From contig NZ_JAUSXF010000001.1 in the NCBI RefSeq assembly GCF_030816475.1, forward strand, positions 3,596,001 to 3,660,000: a stretch of 64,000 bases of DNA, in the 5' to 3' direction. The notes beneath the pieces were generated by a model. That model was given only the letters and a program-made list of their open reading frames with translations, searched no databases and was not told the origin of the DNA. Positions 15,894 through 25,507 of the stretch are shown in pieces; positions within the stretch are counted from its first letter, which is position 1; each line of letters opens with the position of its first letter. Origin of the DNA: Arthrobacter pascens. Lineage in GTDB: Bacteria > Actinomycetota > Actinomycetes > Actinomycetales > Micrococcaceae. The translations under genes were made by a program, and so were the position numbers.

Positions 15894-16739
15894 GTGCAAA
15901 AAGCTGAGCGGGTCGCGGCCCCGCGGACCCATGGCAAGAACCGGCCTGGCCGGCCGGTCGGAAACATCACCCGCGGCACCACCAACCCCAACCGGATGCG
16001 CCGTCTCGACCGGTGGCTTACCGGGCCGCAGGCATGGCGGCTCCGTGCAGCGGAAGACCCCCTCGTCGTCGATCTTGGCTATGGCGCAACGCCTGCCACC
16101 GCCGTCGAACTCTTCGATCGCCTGGCCGCTGTCCGTCCCGACGTCCGCGTCTGCGGGATCGAAATTGAACCGGAGCGTGTCCGGGTGGCAACGGCCTTGG
16201 AAAGGCCCGGACTGACCTTCCTGGTGGGCGGCTTTGAACTTCCGGTGCCCGGCAGACCCGTGCTGGTCAGAGCATTCAATGTGCTGCGGCAGTATGAGGA
16301 GGCGGACGTCGAGGGGATCTGGCGCCTCGTCCAGGATCGGCTCTCCCCCGGCGGGCTGTTCATCGACGGCACGTGCGATGAGATCGGGCGCAGGGTGACG
16401 TGGATTGCCCTCGATGCCCGGCAGCCTCTGTCCCTGACCCTGTCTGTGCGGTTCGGCAGCTTCAGCCTGCCTTCAGAAATTGCCGAAAGGCTGCCCAAGG
16501 CGCTCATTCACCGCAATGTCCCGGGCGAACCGGTCCATGAGCTGATGCAGGCGATGGACCGGGCGTGGCTGGAAGCAGCAGCGCTGGCGCCGTTCGGGAA
16601 CCGTCAGCGCTGGCAGGCCATGTGCAGTGCGCTGCTCGACGCCGGATGGCCGGTTCATGACGGGCCGTCGCGTTGGCGGCTCGGGGAACTGACGGTGGGC
16701 TGGGAGGCCGTGGCGCCGTCGGGCGGTCTGGGAGCCTAG
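15894..16739 (+). CDS. Class I SAM-dependent methyltransferase, substrate unknown
   Basis: About 281 residues. The SAM-binding glycine motif is [10 protein letters not shown], with an acidic post-II residue in [11 protein letters not shown] and a later [18 protein letters not shown] motif, so this is a Rossmann-type methyltransferase. The first 55 residues are basic ([20 protein letters not shown]), possibly for nucleic acid contact. Homologues sit beside gpmA or phoU in related actinobacteria; the methylated target is not known to me. GTG 15891 and 15894 are equivalent start candidates behind AAGGTTGGG. It diverges from gpmA. Confidence 0.8.
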   Translation: MQKAERVAAPRTHGKNRPGRPVGNITRGTTNPNRMRRLDRWLTGPQAWRLRAAEDPLVVDLGYGATPATAVELFDRLAAVRPDVRVCGIEIEPERVRVATALERPGLTFLVGGFELPVPGRPVLVRAFNVLRQYEEADVEGIWRLVQDRLSPGGLFIDGTCDEIGRRVTWIALDARQPLSLTLSVRFGSFSLPSEIAERLPKALIHRNVPGEPVHELMQAMDRAWLEAAALAPFGNRQRWQAMCSALLDAGWPVHDGPSRWRLGELTVGWEAVAPSGGLGA

Positions 16740-16740
16740 G

Positions 16741-17097
16741 TCACCAAGGGCCGTAGGGCCCGGTGTTGCGGGTTCCCCCTCGCCCGGCGTCCTTGACGGC
16801 GGGCCGGACATCGGCGAGATATACGGACGCGGCCACGACGGCTGCCAGGCCGAACAGGCCCAGCGTGCCGAACAGCCCGCCGCCGCTGTTATAGAGGGAG
16901 AAGATACCGATCAGCGCGGCACCACCCGTCAGTGCCAGCCAGAAGGTCTTGGTCCGTTTGCCTGTGGCCTCAAAAGCGCCGGCCCTGTGGCGAACACAAT
17001 CCAGCAGAGCCCACAGCTCCAGTCCGAGTGCCACCAAGGCAAGGATAAAGTACACTGCCCGCTCTACATACGCAATCATCACTTGACCGTCCACCAT
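16741..17097 (-). CDS. DUF2516 family membrane protein
   Basis: 118 residues with three predicted membrane helices (FILALVALGLELWALLDCV, FWLALTGGAALIGIFSLY and TLGLFGLAAVVAASVYLA) and a short polar C-terminus. This pattern and the RAVYFILALVALGLE start match DUF2516, a small actinobacterial family of unknown function. Either ATG 17097 or ATG 17079 (MIAYVERA) could be the start; neither has a strong ribosome site. It begins 6 bases after the preceding trans-sulfuration gene, so it is probably cotranscribed with it. Confidence 0.75.
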   Translation of the reverse strand: MVDGQVMIAYVERAVYFILALVALGLELWALLDCVRHRAGAFEATGKRTKTFWLALTGGAALIGIFSLYNSGGGLFGTLGLFGLAAVVAASVYLADVRPAVKDAGRGGTRNTGPYGPW

Positions 17098-17103
17098 CCA
17101 AGA

Positions 17104-18294
17104 CTAGCCGCCCAGCGAGTCCAGCGCCTGCTCCAAGTCCGCCCAGAGGTCTTCGACGTTCTCGATTCCGACGCTCAGACGCACCAGGTTCTCCGGCACG
17201 CTGATCGGCTCGGCGGTGTGGCGGCGCCGCCGTTCGATCAGCGACTCCACACCTCCCAACGATGTCGCCGGCAGCCAAAGCCGCAGCGCGCCGACCAGCT
17301 TGTTGGCGGCGTCGGCACCGCTGAGGCTGCCCACGGGGGCGATCTGGACGCAGACAATGGAGCCGAATCCTGTCATCTGGGTCTTGGCACGTTCGTGGCC
17401 GGGGTCCGTTGAAAGCCCGGGAAAGCGGATGCTTTCAATCCGGGGGTCGCCGCTCAGGCGTTCTGCCAGTACCGCGGCCGAAGACTGGGAGCGTTCGACG
17501 CGCAGGGCCAGCGTCCTCAGCCCGCGGAGGGCGAGCCATGCTTCGAACGGCCCGGCAATCCCGCCGTGGACGATGCGGTGGTGCAGGAGCGCCGCCCGGA
17601 TGTCCGGATTCGACGTCACCAGGGCCCCGAGCACCACATCGGAATGCCCCGCCAGGTACTTGGTCACCGAGTGGAGCACGACGTCGGAACCCAGTTCCAG
17701 GGGCCGCTGCACCAAAGGGGTGGAGAAGGTGTTGTCCGTGACGACGATGGCGCCGGCCCGGTGCGCGGCGGCGGTGAGCTCCCGGATGTCCGCGATGCCC
17801 AGCATGGGATTGGTGGGGCTTTCGAGCCACAGCATGCTGGCCGGCCGGGCATCGGCCCCTTGCGGGGCCAGTTGTTCCTTCACGGCGTCCGTATCCGCGA
17901 TGTCCACGGTACGGAGCTCCAGGAAGCCCTTCCGGGCAAGCTCGGTGGCCATGACCAGGGACCCGGAGTAGCTGTGCGAGGGCATCACGAGGATGCCTCC
18001 GGCCGGAACCAGGGACAGTGCTGAGCTGACCGCGGCCAGCCCGGACGCGTAAAGCAGGCCCGGGAGTTGGGAACCCTCAAGCTGGGCCAGTGCCTCTTCA
18101 AACGGGTCCCAGGTGGGGTTGGAGTACCGGCCGTACCCGCGGTCGTCGTCGGACAGTGGCCCGCTGCCGAAGTAGGTGGAGGACAGCACGATGGGCGGGT
18201 TCACCGGTTCGTCCCGCTCGCGCGGCGGCCGGCCGGCGGCAACAACCACCGTCTCTGCTGACAGGGATGCTGCGTGCTGTTCCGAAAGACTCAT
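17104..18294 (-). CDS. Trans-sulfuration PLP enzyme (cystathionine gamma-synthase/lyase type)
   Basis: 396 residues, fold type I PLP enzyme of the Cys/Met metabolism family. The PLP lysine lies in LHSVTKYLAGHSDVVLGA; the phosphate site is in YASGLAAVSSALSLV and YGRYSNPTWDPFEEAL carries the neighbouring-subunit tyrosine. It makes or cleaves cystathionine or a related thioether in the cytoplasm. Motifs alone do not separate synthase from lyase here, so no symbol is given. It heads a short operon with DUF2516. Confidence 0.88.
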   Translation of the reverse strand: MSLSEQHAASLSAETVVVAAGRPPRERDEPVNPPIVLSSTYFGSGPLSDDDRGYGRYSNPTWDPFEEALAQLEGSQLPGLLYASGLAAVSSALSLVPAGGILVMPSHSYSGSLVMATELARKGFLELRTVDIADTDAVKEQLAPQGADARPASMLWLESPTNPMLGIADIRELTAAAHRAGAIVVTDNTFSTPLVQRPLELGSDVVLHSVTKYLAGHSDVVLGALVTSNPDIRAALLHHRIVHGGIAGPFEAWLALRGLRTLALRVERSQSSAAVLAERLSGDPRIESIRFPGLSTDPGHERAKTQMTGFGSIVCVQIAPVGSLSGADAANKLVGALRLWLPATSLGGVESLIERRRRHTAEPISVPENLVRLSVGIENVEDLWADLEQALDSLGG

Positions 18295-18493
18295 GGAGAA
18301 AGCGTACTTTGGAGCCCGGTGTCCGCCTGAAAGGGATCCTGGTCAGAGAAAGTTGTGACAGCGCAAACGGTCAATAAGGGACCTGCAAGCGGATCCGGAC
18401 CTGCCGCCCGTCGTGGTGTTCCATCACCCCCGCGAAGCGGAGATTTGGCTGTCACAAGTACGGCCAAAAATACGGCTCCAGGACGGGCCTGCC

Positions 18494-19003
18494 TCACCGG
18501 GGTGACGCAGGCATCGTCCCCGGGTGCGCGAAAGAAAGCGAGTCCCCGCCGTTCGTCAGGGTCAAGGTGTTGTTGTAGCCCAGCTCTACGCCTCGCTCCA
18601 GGAGCTTCAGGATCCAGTCCTGTCTTTCCCCCTGGCCCTCTACACAGCCTGAGGCGCCAAGGGCTCTCTGTCCCGTGAGCCGCATGATCTTGCCATCGAT
18701 CGTTACAACGGCATCCAGGGGACCGCAAGGCATCACAACGCTTAGGTGCGTATCCGCCCCGCGTTTGGACAGTTCTGCAGTAACTTCGCCGGCCGTCACC
18801 CAGGGGATTTCCTGACCATTTTCAGACCCGGCGATGCTGGCGTAGCGGCCGCACGGCGCCTCGGGCAGGAAGTGAGCGCATTCACTCGGTGGTGCCGACG
18901 TCTGCTTCGGATTCAGTTGGCCGGCTTCCGGACCGCAGGAGGCAACTCCCATGCCCAGGAAGACAACAGCAGTAATGCAGGCAATCCCGCGCAGAGCCTT
19001 CAT
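18494..19003 (-). CDS. Predicted lipoprotein of unknown function
   Basis: About 169 residues. MKALRGIACITAVVFLGM then GVASC gives a signal peptide with a lipobox, so it should be anchored outside the membrane. The mature part has Cys in SECAHFLPEAPCGRYAS, VVMPCG and GASGCVEG. This suggests disulfides, and a C-terminal WILKLLERGVELGYNN segment follows. The overall pattern is loosely like META/HslJ domains, but I do not recognise the family. ATG 19003 is chosen because everything upstream in the frame lacks a secretion signal. Confidence 0.6.
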   Translation of the reverse strand: MKALRGIACITAVVFLGMGVASCGPEAGQLNPKQTSAPPSECAHFLPEAPCGRYASIAGSENGQEIPWVTAGEVTAELSKRGADTHLSVVMPCGPLDAVVTIDGKIMRLTGQRALGASGCVEGQGERQDWILKLLERGVELGYNNTLTLTNGGDSLSFAHPGTMPASPR

Positions 19004-19209
19004 CGTCCCCCGTCCCAGGCCTGAAATTACTCGAAGCGTATACCTCACTGCGGCACTTTTCTTGTGAATCCCTCGAAAGCCCCGTCTTCCGTTCACTGCC
19101 GCGTTATGAACGTCAAACACCTTTCACTTCGCTCAGTCTGTTTTGCTGGTCTCACAAGCCAGCGCTCCTCCGATGGGTGATTGTCAGCAGGGGTCGGTAG
19201 GCTTGTCCA

Positions 19210-19866
19210 GTGACTAACCACAGCCCCGGGCTCTTCATCGCGTTTGAAGGTGGCGACGGCGCGGGCAAGTCCACGCAGGCGGCCCGTCTGGCCGAGGCGC
19301 TGGAGACCCGTGGCCTCACTGTCCTGCGCACCCGTGAGCCGGGTGGAACACCGATCGGCGAAAAGCTTCGTTCCCTGGTCCTTGACCACGGCCACGGCCA
19401 TATCGACGCCCACACTGAGGCCCTCATCTTCGCGGCTTCACGCGCCGCCCATGCGAGCCAGGTCATCCGCCCGGCCCTGGAGCGCGGTGAGATTGTCCTC
19501 ACCGACCGCTATATCGACTCTTCGGTGGCCTACCAGGGGGCAGGACGGGATCTTGGCACCGACGCCGTAAGGTCGCTGAACGAGTGGGCAACGGCCGGGC
19601 TGCAGCCTGACCTCACGGTGCTGCTGGACGTGGATCCAGCTGATGGCCGCCTCCGCCGTACGGCCGGAGAGGCGGTGGAAGACCGGCTGGAATCAGAAGC
19701 GGACGAGTTCCATATCCGCATCAGGGAGGCCTTCCTTAAGCTCGCGGCAAACCGTCCGGGCGCGTATCTGGTGCTGCCGGCACAGCTGCCCGTGAACGAA
19801 CTCGCGGCGCTGATCCTGGCGCGCGTTGACGGACTCCTGGCGTCCTCAGGCCTTGGTGCCGCGTGA
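19210..19866 (+). CDS. tmk: Thymidylate kinase
   Basis: 218 residues. Phosphorylates dTMP to dTDP for DNA synthesis. The P-loop is FEGGDGAGKSTQA, the dTMP-binding motif is LRTREPGGTPIGEKLR, and the DRYIDSSVAYQGAGR segment carries the DRY motif. GTG 19210 is the start. Its stop overlaps the holB start by four bases (GTGA), the conserved tmk-holB pairing. Confidence 0.96.
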   Translation: MTNHSPGLFIAFEGGDGAGKSTQAARLAEALETRGLTVLRTREPGGTPIGEKLRSLVLDHGHGHIDAHTEALIFAASRAAHASQVIRPALERGEIVLTDRYIDSSVAYQGAGRDLGTDAVRSLNEWATAGLQPDLTVLLDVDPADGRLRRTAGEAVEDRLESEADEFHIRIREAFLKLAANRPGAYLVLPAQLPVNELAALILARVDGLLASSGLGAA

Positions 19867-21005
19867 CTGTCTGGGATGACCTCCAAGGCCAGCCCGCCGT
19901 CGTCGAACAGCTCCGGCAGGCGTCTGTGGGCGACGGGCTGACCCATGCCTGGCTGTTCACCGGACCGCCCGGCTCCGGCCGCTCCAATGCGGCCAAGGCG
20001 TTTGCCGCCGCCCTTAACTGCGATCAGGACGACGTCAGACTGCGCGGGTGCGGCGAGTGCGCTGCCTGCCACACCATTCTCGGCGAGACCCATTCTGACG
20101 TCACATTCGTCCGGACCGAGAAGGTCACCATCACCATCGATGAGGCCAGGGACCTCGTGTCCACAGCCGGGAACAGACCGTCGTCCGGGCGGTGGCGGAT
20201 CATCGTGGTGGAGGACGCGGACAGGATGGCCGAGCGCACCACCAACGTGCTGCTGAAGGCCATTGAGGAACCCACGCCGCGCACCATCTGGATGCTGTGC
20301 GCGCCGTCGCCTGCGGATGTCCTGGTGACCATCCGTTCGCGCTGCCGCGCGGTCGCGCTGCGGCTGCCTCCGGCCGCCGACGTCGCCGCACTGTTGGTCA
20401 AGCGCGACGGCGTGGAACCTGACCTCGCGGAGCGGGCAGCCCGGGCAGCCCAAAGCCATGTGGGCATTGCACGGCGCCTTGCCCGGGACCCCGAGGCCAG
20501 GGAGCGCCGGCTGGAAACCGTGAGGTTCCCGTTAGGGCTGCGTGGCGTGACTGCGGCGGTGATGATGGCGGACAAGCTGGTGAAGATCGCTACTGCGGAG
20601 GCCAACAGTTCCAATGAAGAGCGTGATGCCGCCGAGAAGGCAGCTCTCCTGGCCACTCTGGGCGCTCCCGAATCCGGCACGCTTCCTCCGCCAATGCGAA
20701 GCCAGGTCAGGCAGCTGGAGGAGGACCAGAAACGGCGTGCCAAACGATCCATCACGGATTCGCTCGACCGCACCCTGACGGATCTCCTGTCCTTCTACCG
20801 CGATGTGCTGATTATCCAGCTCGGGAATGCCGTGGAGCTGGTGAACGTTGAGCTAAGGGGTGAGCTGGAGGATTTCGCCGGACGGTCCACGCCGGAAGCC
20901 ACCCTCGCCCGCATGGACGCCATCAACAAAGCACGCGAACGCATCACCACCACCAACGTTGCCCCGCTGTTGACTATTGAGTCCATGGCAGCCAGCCTGA
21001 TCTAG
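19863..21005 (+). CDS. holB: DNA polymerase III subunit delta'
   Basis: 380 residues. Clamp-loader subunit of the replisome. The Walker A-like loop FTGPPGSGRSNAAKAFAAAL and the zinc cysteines of LRGCGECAACHTI (with an upstream Cys) mark the AAA+ clamp-loader fold. Then come IIVVEDADRMAERTTNVLLK in the Walker B position and the SRC motif in TIRSRCRAVAL. The glycine-arginine in the P-loop (GSGR) is typical of delta' in actinobacteria and argues for weak or no ATP hydrolysis. GTG 19863 overlaps the tmk stop. Confidence 0.94.
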   Translation: MTVWDDLQGQPAVVEQLRQASVGDGLTHAWLFTGPPGSGRSNAAKAFAAALNCDQDDVRLRGCGECAACHTILGETHSDVTFVRTEKVTITIDEARDLVSTAGNRPSSGRWRIIVVEDADRMAERTTNVLLKAIEEPTPRTIWMLCAPSPADVLVTIRSRCRAVALRLPPAADVAALLVKRDGVEPDLAERAARAAQSHVGIARRLARDPEARERRLETVRFPLGLRGVTAAVMMADKLVKIATAEANSSNEERDAAEKAALLATLGAPESGTLPPPMRSQVRQLEEDQKRRAKRSITDSLDRTLTDLLSFYRDVLIIQLGNAVELVNVELRGELEDFAGRSTPEATLARMDAINKARERITTTNVAPLLTIESMAASLI

Positions 21006-21028
21006 CCCCCTTCCAAGGAGACCTCACG

Positions 21029-22594
21029 ATGACTGCCCACCCTTCGCACCGACACGCCCGATCCCTGGTGATCGGATTGCGGGCCGCCGGCGCCCTGGTT
21101 CTGGCCGTGGTGCTGGCCTCGTGCGGCCTCCTTGGCGGCGGCAGCCAGGACAAGGGCAGCGCAACTGCCAAAGCGGATCCTTCGATTGTCGCCTCCGCAC
21201 CCGCTGGCCTCGGCTCCTTCTATTCGCAGGAGATTGTGTGGCAGCCCTGCGAAAACGGCTTCCAGTGCGCCAAGGTCACCGTACCGATGGACTATGACAA
21301 GCCCGACGGCGACACCATCCAGATTGCCGCGCTGAAGTCTCCGAGCACGGGCAGGAAGTCGGGGACCCTGCTGGTCAATCCCGGCGGGCCGGGCGGTTCC
21401 GGCTACGACTTCGTCAGGGACGCAGTCGCCACGCACTTCTCCCAGTCCGTGAGGGACAACTTCGACATCGTGGGCTTCGATCCGAGAGGGGTCAAGCGGT
21501 CCGCACCTGTCACCTGCATGACGGACGCCGAGCGTGACGCCGCCCGTGCCAAGAACTATGACTTGGACAGCAACGCCGGCCTGGCTGCCGCCCTGGCGGA
21601 CAACAAGGCCATCGGGGCCGCGTGCGCAGCCAAAACGGGGCCTTCGCTGGGACACATCGATACCGTGAGCTCCGCCAAGGACCTGGACATCCTGCGTGCG
21701 GTTGTCAATGACACCAAGCTCAACTACCTGGGATATTCCTACGGCACGTTCCTCGGGTCCACCTATGCTTCGCTGTTTCCGAACAACGTGGGCAGGATGG
21801 TCCTCGACGGCGCCCTCGACCCGTCGATCAGCAATGAGGATCTGACCAGCGGCCAGGCCCACGCCTTCGAAAAGGCCCTCCGCTCCTACGTAGCCGATTG
21901 CCAGGGGAAGAACGGCTGTCCCCTCAACGGGAATGTTGACGCCGGCGTACAGCAGATCCGTGATCTCATCAACTCTGTCCAGGCAACCCCGCGTACCGCC
22001 AAGGACGGACGGGTTGTGAACGGGACCATGTTCGTCAGCGGGCTCATCACCCCGCTGTACAACAACGAGAGCTGGCCCGCCCTGACCCAGGCGCTCGAAG
22101 CCGCCATGACCGGCGACGTCACCCTGATGCTCCGCCTGGCGGACCTCGGCGCTGACCGCTCATCCAACGGATCCTATACATCCAACTCGACGTTCGCCTT
22201 CAACGCCATCAACTGCCTCGACTACCCCATGGTCTCCGACACCACAGGTATGCGCGACGAAGAGCAGCGGCTGAAGGCGGACTCCCCCACCCTTGGATAC
22301 TTCTTCGCCTACGGCGGAACCAACTGCGCTGACTGGCCGTATAAAAACGTCCGGACCCCGGCGCCTGTGAAGTACACGGGCAAGTCCCCCATCGTGGTTA
22401 TTGGTACCACCGGCGACCCCGCCACGCCCGTGGAATGGGCCGCCTCGCTGCGAAAGCAACTGGAGAATGCCTCGCTGCTGACCTGGCGGGGCGAGGGTCA
22501 CACCGCCTATGGCAGGTCCAACAGCTGCATCGAAGATGCTGTGGATGGCTATCTGGTGGGCGGCAAGGACCCCGCCGACAACACCGTCTGCTAA
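21029..22594 (+). CDS. Secreted alpha/beta-hydrolase, TAP-like peptidase lipoprotein
   Basis: 521 residues. A signal peptide ends in VVLASCG, a lipobox. The alpha/beta-hydrolase core has the oxyanion-region motif NPGGPGGSGYDF, the nucleophile elbow GYSYGTFLG, and a C-terminal TAP-like domain with the acid in GTTGDPATPVEWA and the histidine in RGEGHTAYG. This matches secreted tripeptidyl aminopeptidases of Streptomyces type (SlpD/SlpE), which trim N-terminal tripeptides outside the cell. Start ATG 21029 follows CAAGGAGAC. It lies 23 bases after holB. Confidence 0.9.
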   Translation: MTAHPSHRHARSLVIGLRAAGALVLAVVLASCGLLGGGSQDKGSATAKADPSIVASAPAGLGSFYSQEIVWQPCENGFQCAKVTVPMDYDKPDGDTIQIAALKSPSTGRKSGTLLVNPGGPGGSGYDFVRDAVATHFSQSVRDNFDIVGFDPRGVKRSAPVTCMTDAERDAARAKNYDLDSNAGLAAALADNKAIGAACAAKTGPSLGHIDTVSSAKDLDILRAVVNDTKLNYLGYSYGTFLGSTYASLFPNNVGRMVLDGALDPSISNEDLTSGQAHAFEKALRSYVADCQGKNGCPLNGNVDAGVQQIRDLINSVQATPRTAKDGRVVNGTMFVSGLITPLYNNESWPALTQALEAAMTGDVTLMLRLADLGADRSSNGSYTSNSTFAFNAINCLDYPMVSDTTGMRDEEQRLKADSPTLGYFFAYGGTNCADWPYKNVRTPAPVKYTGKSPIVVIGTTGDPATPVEWAASLRKQLENASLLTWRGEGHTAYGRSNSCIEDAVDGYLVGGKDPADNTVC

Positions 22595-22713
22595 GGGTTC
22601 CGGCGCGCTGTCTGCCCGCGGACCTGCCGGTCCATTTTGACCCGGATGCGGGGACTCTATTACAGTTGACTCTTGCATGATCCGCCCGGTTCTTCCGGCC
22701 GAATCCATGCGGT

Positions 22714-22786
22714 GCTTCCTTAGCTCAGTCGGTAGAGCGTTTCACTCGTAATGAAAAGGTCATCAGTTCGATTCTGATAGGAAGCT
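22714..22786 (+). tRNA. tRNA-Thr (anticodon CGT)
   Basis: 73-nt cloverleaf: acceptor GCTTCCT/AGGAAGC with discriminator T, D arm TAGCTCAGTCGGTAGAGC, anticodon arm TTTCA-CTCGTAA-TGAAA (anticodon 22747-22749), T arm ATCAG-TTCGATT-CTGAT. CCA is not encoded. Confidence 0.96.
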
Positions 22787-22792
22787 CGGGAT

Positions 22793-22835
22793 AAACCCCC
22801 CATTGCCCCTACTTTTAGGGCTTTGGGGGGTTTTT
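22793..22835 (+). terminator. Terminator after tRNA-Thr
   Basis: AAACCCCCC (22793-22801) pairs with GGGGGGTTT (22825-22833), with an inner CCCCT/AGGG pairing, and is followed by TTTTT. Confidence 0.88.
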
Positions 22836-23103
22836 CGCTGGTTAACGCGGGATCTGCCTTTTCGAGCAAGCTACATGGTCGACACAGACACCCCTGTCAT
22901 GGGCAGACTCCGGCGGGGGCCCGCTCGTCTCCCTAGACCAGCTTCCCGGAACACTTGACGGCCCGTACGCCGAGGCCATGCTGCCACCATCTGGGGGCGA
23001 GCCGCCAGATCCGCCGATTTCCCACAGCAGGCATCTGGACCCATGGACCGATGTCCGCAGGCCAGTCCACACTTGGATGATCCGGACGGACGAGGACTGC
23101 ATC
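22836..23103. other. Intergenic stretch before the Tat-exported protein gene
   Basis: No supported gene or RNA is seen. An open frame does run in from 22978, but it lacks a ribosome site and the Tat signal begins later, so this stretch is taken as upstream region of the next gene. Confidence 0.5.
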
Positions 23104-24441
23104 ATGGGAGAATTCATGGAGCGTGCCATGGGGCGGCGCAGCTTCTTCATCGGAGTCGGCGCCGCTGCCCTGACATCTGCAGCTGTGGGCGTAGCCGGCT
23201 ACGCCTCCAGCCGGAACGGCACGGCCGGCCTTGGCGGCACAGCCTGGTCAGGCGGCACTCCTTCGTTGCGCAGATCTCCGCCGGATCAACCCCCTTTGTT
23301 GGACCTTCCCCGGATCCCGTGGGAAGGAGGCCCAGAGTTTTGGCGTGACTTCCCGAAAGCCGCGGACGCCGGTTGGACGGATCCTGCGTTCTTTCCTCTG
23401 GCTGTGTTCTTCGGACGGCCCGCCCATGCCAGGCAGCTGAAGTCCGTCGGAATCAACACGTTCCAGTGCGTCGAGCACAACGATCCGTTGTCCGTGGCCA
23501 CGACGGAAGGAATTTACTGCATCGCCCACGACGAATGGACGGAAGCTGAAGTGGGCGACAACCCGATGGTTGTCGCCCACTTCGTCCACGACGAATGCGA
23601 CATGGGCCTGAGCTGCTCAGGCGGGAACGAGTACGAGCGGCTGGCGGACCATAACAGGGCAATCAGCGACATCCGCGCACGCAACGATGGGCGGTTCGTG
23701 AACTCCAACTATTCCAAGGGAGTGCTCGGCACCTGGTGGGCTTCGAACACCATGCCCGATCTGATGCGGGCTGCCGACGTGGTCAGCGTTGACAACTACG
23801 CCTACACCTCTCCGGATACCGGCTACGCCATTACCCAGTCAGAATCCTGGCCGGAAGGCACCCCCGCGATGCGCTCCGCCACCTATGGCTGGCTGACCGA
23901 CCGGATGCGCGCCTACCAGTCTCCGCCGGGAATACAGCCGAACTGGATGTTCGTGGAAACAGCCATGCCGTTCCTCAACGACACCGGTGCACGCACAATC
24001 AGTCCTGAGGAGATTGAGGGCGCATGCTGGTCGGCAATCATCCACGAGGCTCGCGGCATCATGTTCTTCCAGCACAACAATGACGGCGTCAACGGCGGCT
24101 ACTCGCTCGTGGATTGCAGTGAGGCGCGCAAGGAAGTCATCAGGGCGTCAAACGCCAGGATCACCTCCCTGGCTCCGATCATCAACACCCAGTCCTACGA
24201 GTGGAGTTTCGGTCCGGACGTGGAAACCATGCTGAAGGCCTCCGGGGATTCGGCATACATCTTCGCGGAGATCGCACTGGCCACCGGGCCCGGCACCAGG
24301 ACTTTCACCTTGCCACCTTCCATCAGGGGAACGACAGTCGACGTGGTGGACGAAGGCAGAACACTCGACGTCGTCCACGGCTCTTTTAGTGATGACTTTC
24401 CCTTCGAATACACGCACCACGCCTACCGGATCGCACTCTGA
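23104..24441 (+). CDS. Tat-exported TIM-barrel-like protein, possible glycoside hydrolase
   Basis: About 445 residues. A twin-arginine signal (MGRRSFFIGVGAAALTSAAV) indicates folded export. The body has short barrel-like motifs: FPLAVFFGRP, the KSVGINTFQCVEHND segment, HDEWTEAE, VHDECDM, DVVSVDNYAY, WMFVETAMPF and EARGIMFFQHNNDG. Acidic residues at strand ends (HDE, FVE) recall GH-A glycosidases, and the C-terminus looks like a beta-sandwich. I cannot assign a family or substrate. Start ATG 23104 has GAGGA 8 bases upstream; ATG 23116 is an alternative. It is alone between a terminator and an unrelated gene. Confidence 0.7.
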   Translation: MGEFMERAMGRRSFFIGVGAAALTSAAVGVAGYASSRNGTAGLGGTAWSGGTPSLRRSPPDQPPLLDLPRIPWEGGPEFWRDFPKAADAGWTDPAFFPLAVFFGRPAHARQLKSVGINTFQCVEHNDPLSVATTEGIYCIAHDEWTEAEVGDNPMVVAHFVHDECDMGLSCSGGNEYERLADHNRAISDIRARNDGRFVNSNYSKGVLGTWWASNTMPDLMRAADVVSVDNYAYTSPDTGYAITQSESWPEGTPAMRSATYGWLTDRMRAYQSPPGIQPNWMFVETAMPFLNDTGARTISPEEIEGACWSAIIHEARGIMFFQHNNDGVNGGYSLVDCSEARKEVIRASNARITSLAPIINTQSYEWSFGPDVETMLKASGDSAYIFAEIALATGPGTRTFTLPPSIRGTTVDVVDEGRTLDVVHGSFSDDFPFEYTHHAYRIAL

Positions 24442-24484
24442 GACCTGCGGCGCTGCCCTGCCTCTCCGCCCTATGATGGCGAGC

Positions 24485-25468
24485 ATGGATGACACGGGGC
24501 TGTTGGACATCGCAAACGAGCTGTATGCCTTGCCATTCGATGAGTTCATGGCGGCCAGGACCGCGGCCGCGAAAGCCGCCACGGACTCCGCCCCGGGCCT
24601 TCCGGCTGCGGTGCGGGCGTTGCCTAAGCCGTCAGTGGCTGCGTGGGCGGTCAACATGCTGGCCATTCATCAACCCGACATCCTTGACCAGCTCGCCGAG
24701 CTTGGCGAACGGATGCGGGCAGCCCAATCGTCACTGGACGCGGCAGGCCTAAGGGAGCTGGCCCGGGAGCGGCGCACCCTGCTGGCCACCGCCGTCGACG
24801 CCGCCCGTTCGGTGTCCGAGCAGCAGGGGCGCGGCATCAGCGATGCCATCGCGTCCGACGTCGAACGGACCCTCCGGGCCCTTACGGCAGACGAGGGCGC
24901 GGCAGCAGCCGCACGCAGCGGCCGGCTCCTGCAGGCCCTTTCCGCTGACGGAATGGAAATTGTTGACCTGGACGGCACGGTGGCGGTGCCGGAGGCCCTG
25001 AAGGTTGCCCGGACTGCCCGGCCACCTGCCCGCGCGGCCACGACCAGAGCGGCAGGATCGGAAAAGAAGGAACCTACGACGGCGGAACGCACCGTCCGCC
25101 CTCCAGCGGAGAAGCCGCGGCTTCAGGCGGTGCGGCAAACACCGCGTCCGGCTTCCAGACCGGCTCTGGAAAAAGCCGAGGCTGTCCTGGCCGAGGCCAA
25201 GGCAGCGGAGGAGGAGGCCTCCCGGGTGGCACAGGAGCGGCGAGAGCAGCTGGAGGACGCCGAATCGGAAGCCTCGCGGCTGACTGCCGAGACTCAGGAA
25301 CTCCGCACCCGGCTCAAGGCCGCCGAGGAGCAGCTGGAGAGGGCGCGGAAACGGCTGGAAACCACCTCGGCGGAGGCCAAACAGTCAGCCAGGGCTGCAG
25401 ACAAAGCACGGCGTTCCACAGTTCTGGCACAGGAGCGGGTGCTCCGGCTCGGCAACACGCGGGACTGA
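24485..25468 (+). CDS. Conserved actinobacterial protein with C-terminal coiled coil, unknown function
   Basis: About 327 residues. The N-terminal 150 residues are helical (DIANELYALPFDEFMAAR, PSVAAWAVNMLAIHQPDILD) with no recognised catalytic motif. A Pro/Ala/Thr/Arg-rich linker follows (residues about 180-220). The last 100 residues form a long coiled coil rich in Ala, Glu and Arg with heptad-like leucines. No signal peptide or membrane segment. ATG 24485 (MDDTGLLD) is the likely start but its ribosome site is weak; ATG 24473 is possible. Confidence 0.65.
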   Translation: MDDTGLLDIANELYALPFDEFMAARTAAAKAATDSAPGLPAAVRALPKPSVAAWAVNMLAIHQPDILDQLAELGERMRAAQSSLDAAGLRELARERRTLLATAVDAARSVSEQQGRGISDAIASDVERTLRALTADEGAAAAARSGRLLQALSADGMEIVDLDGTVAVPEALKVARTARPPARAATTRAAGSEKKEPTTAERTVRPPAEKPRLQAVRQTPRPASRPALEKAEAVLAEAKAAEEEASRVAQERREQLEDAESEASRLTAETQELRTRLKAAEEQLERARKRLETTSAEAKQSARAADKARRSTVLAQERVLRLGNTRD

Positions 25469-25507
25469 TGCGGCGTTATTGTCAGACCCCGGTTGCACAC
25501 TGGATTT

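Noticed and set aside
22978..23103. N-terminal extension of the Tat-exported protein
   Set aside because: It would bury the twin-arginine signal about 50 residues in and has no ribosome site.
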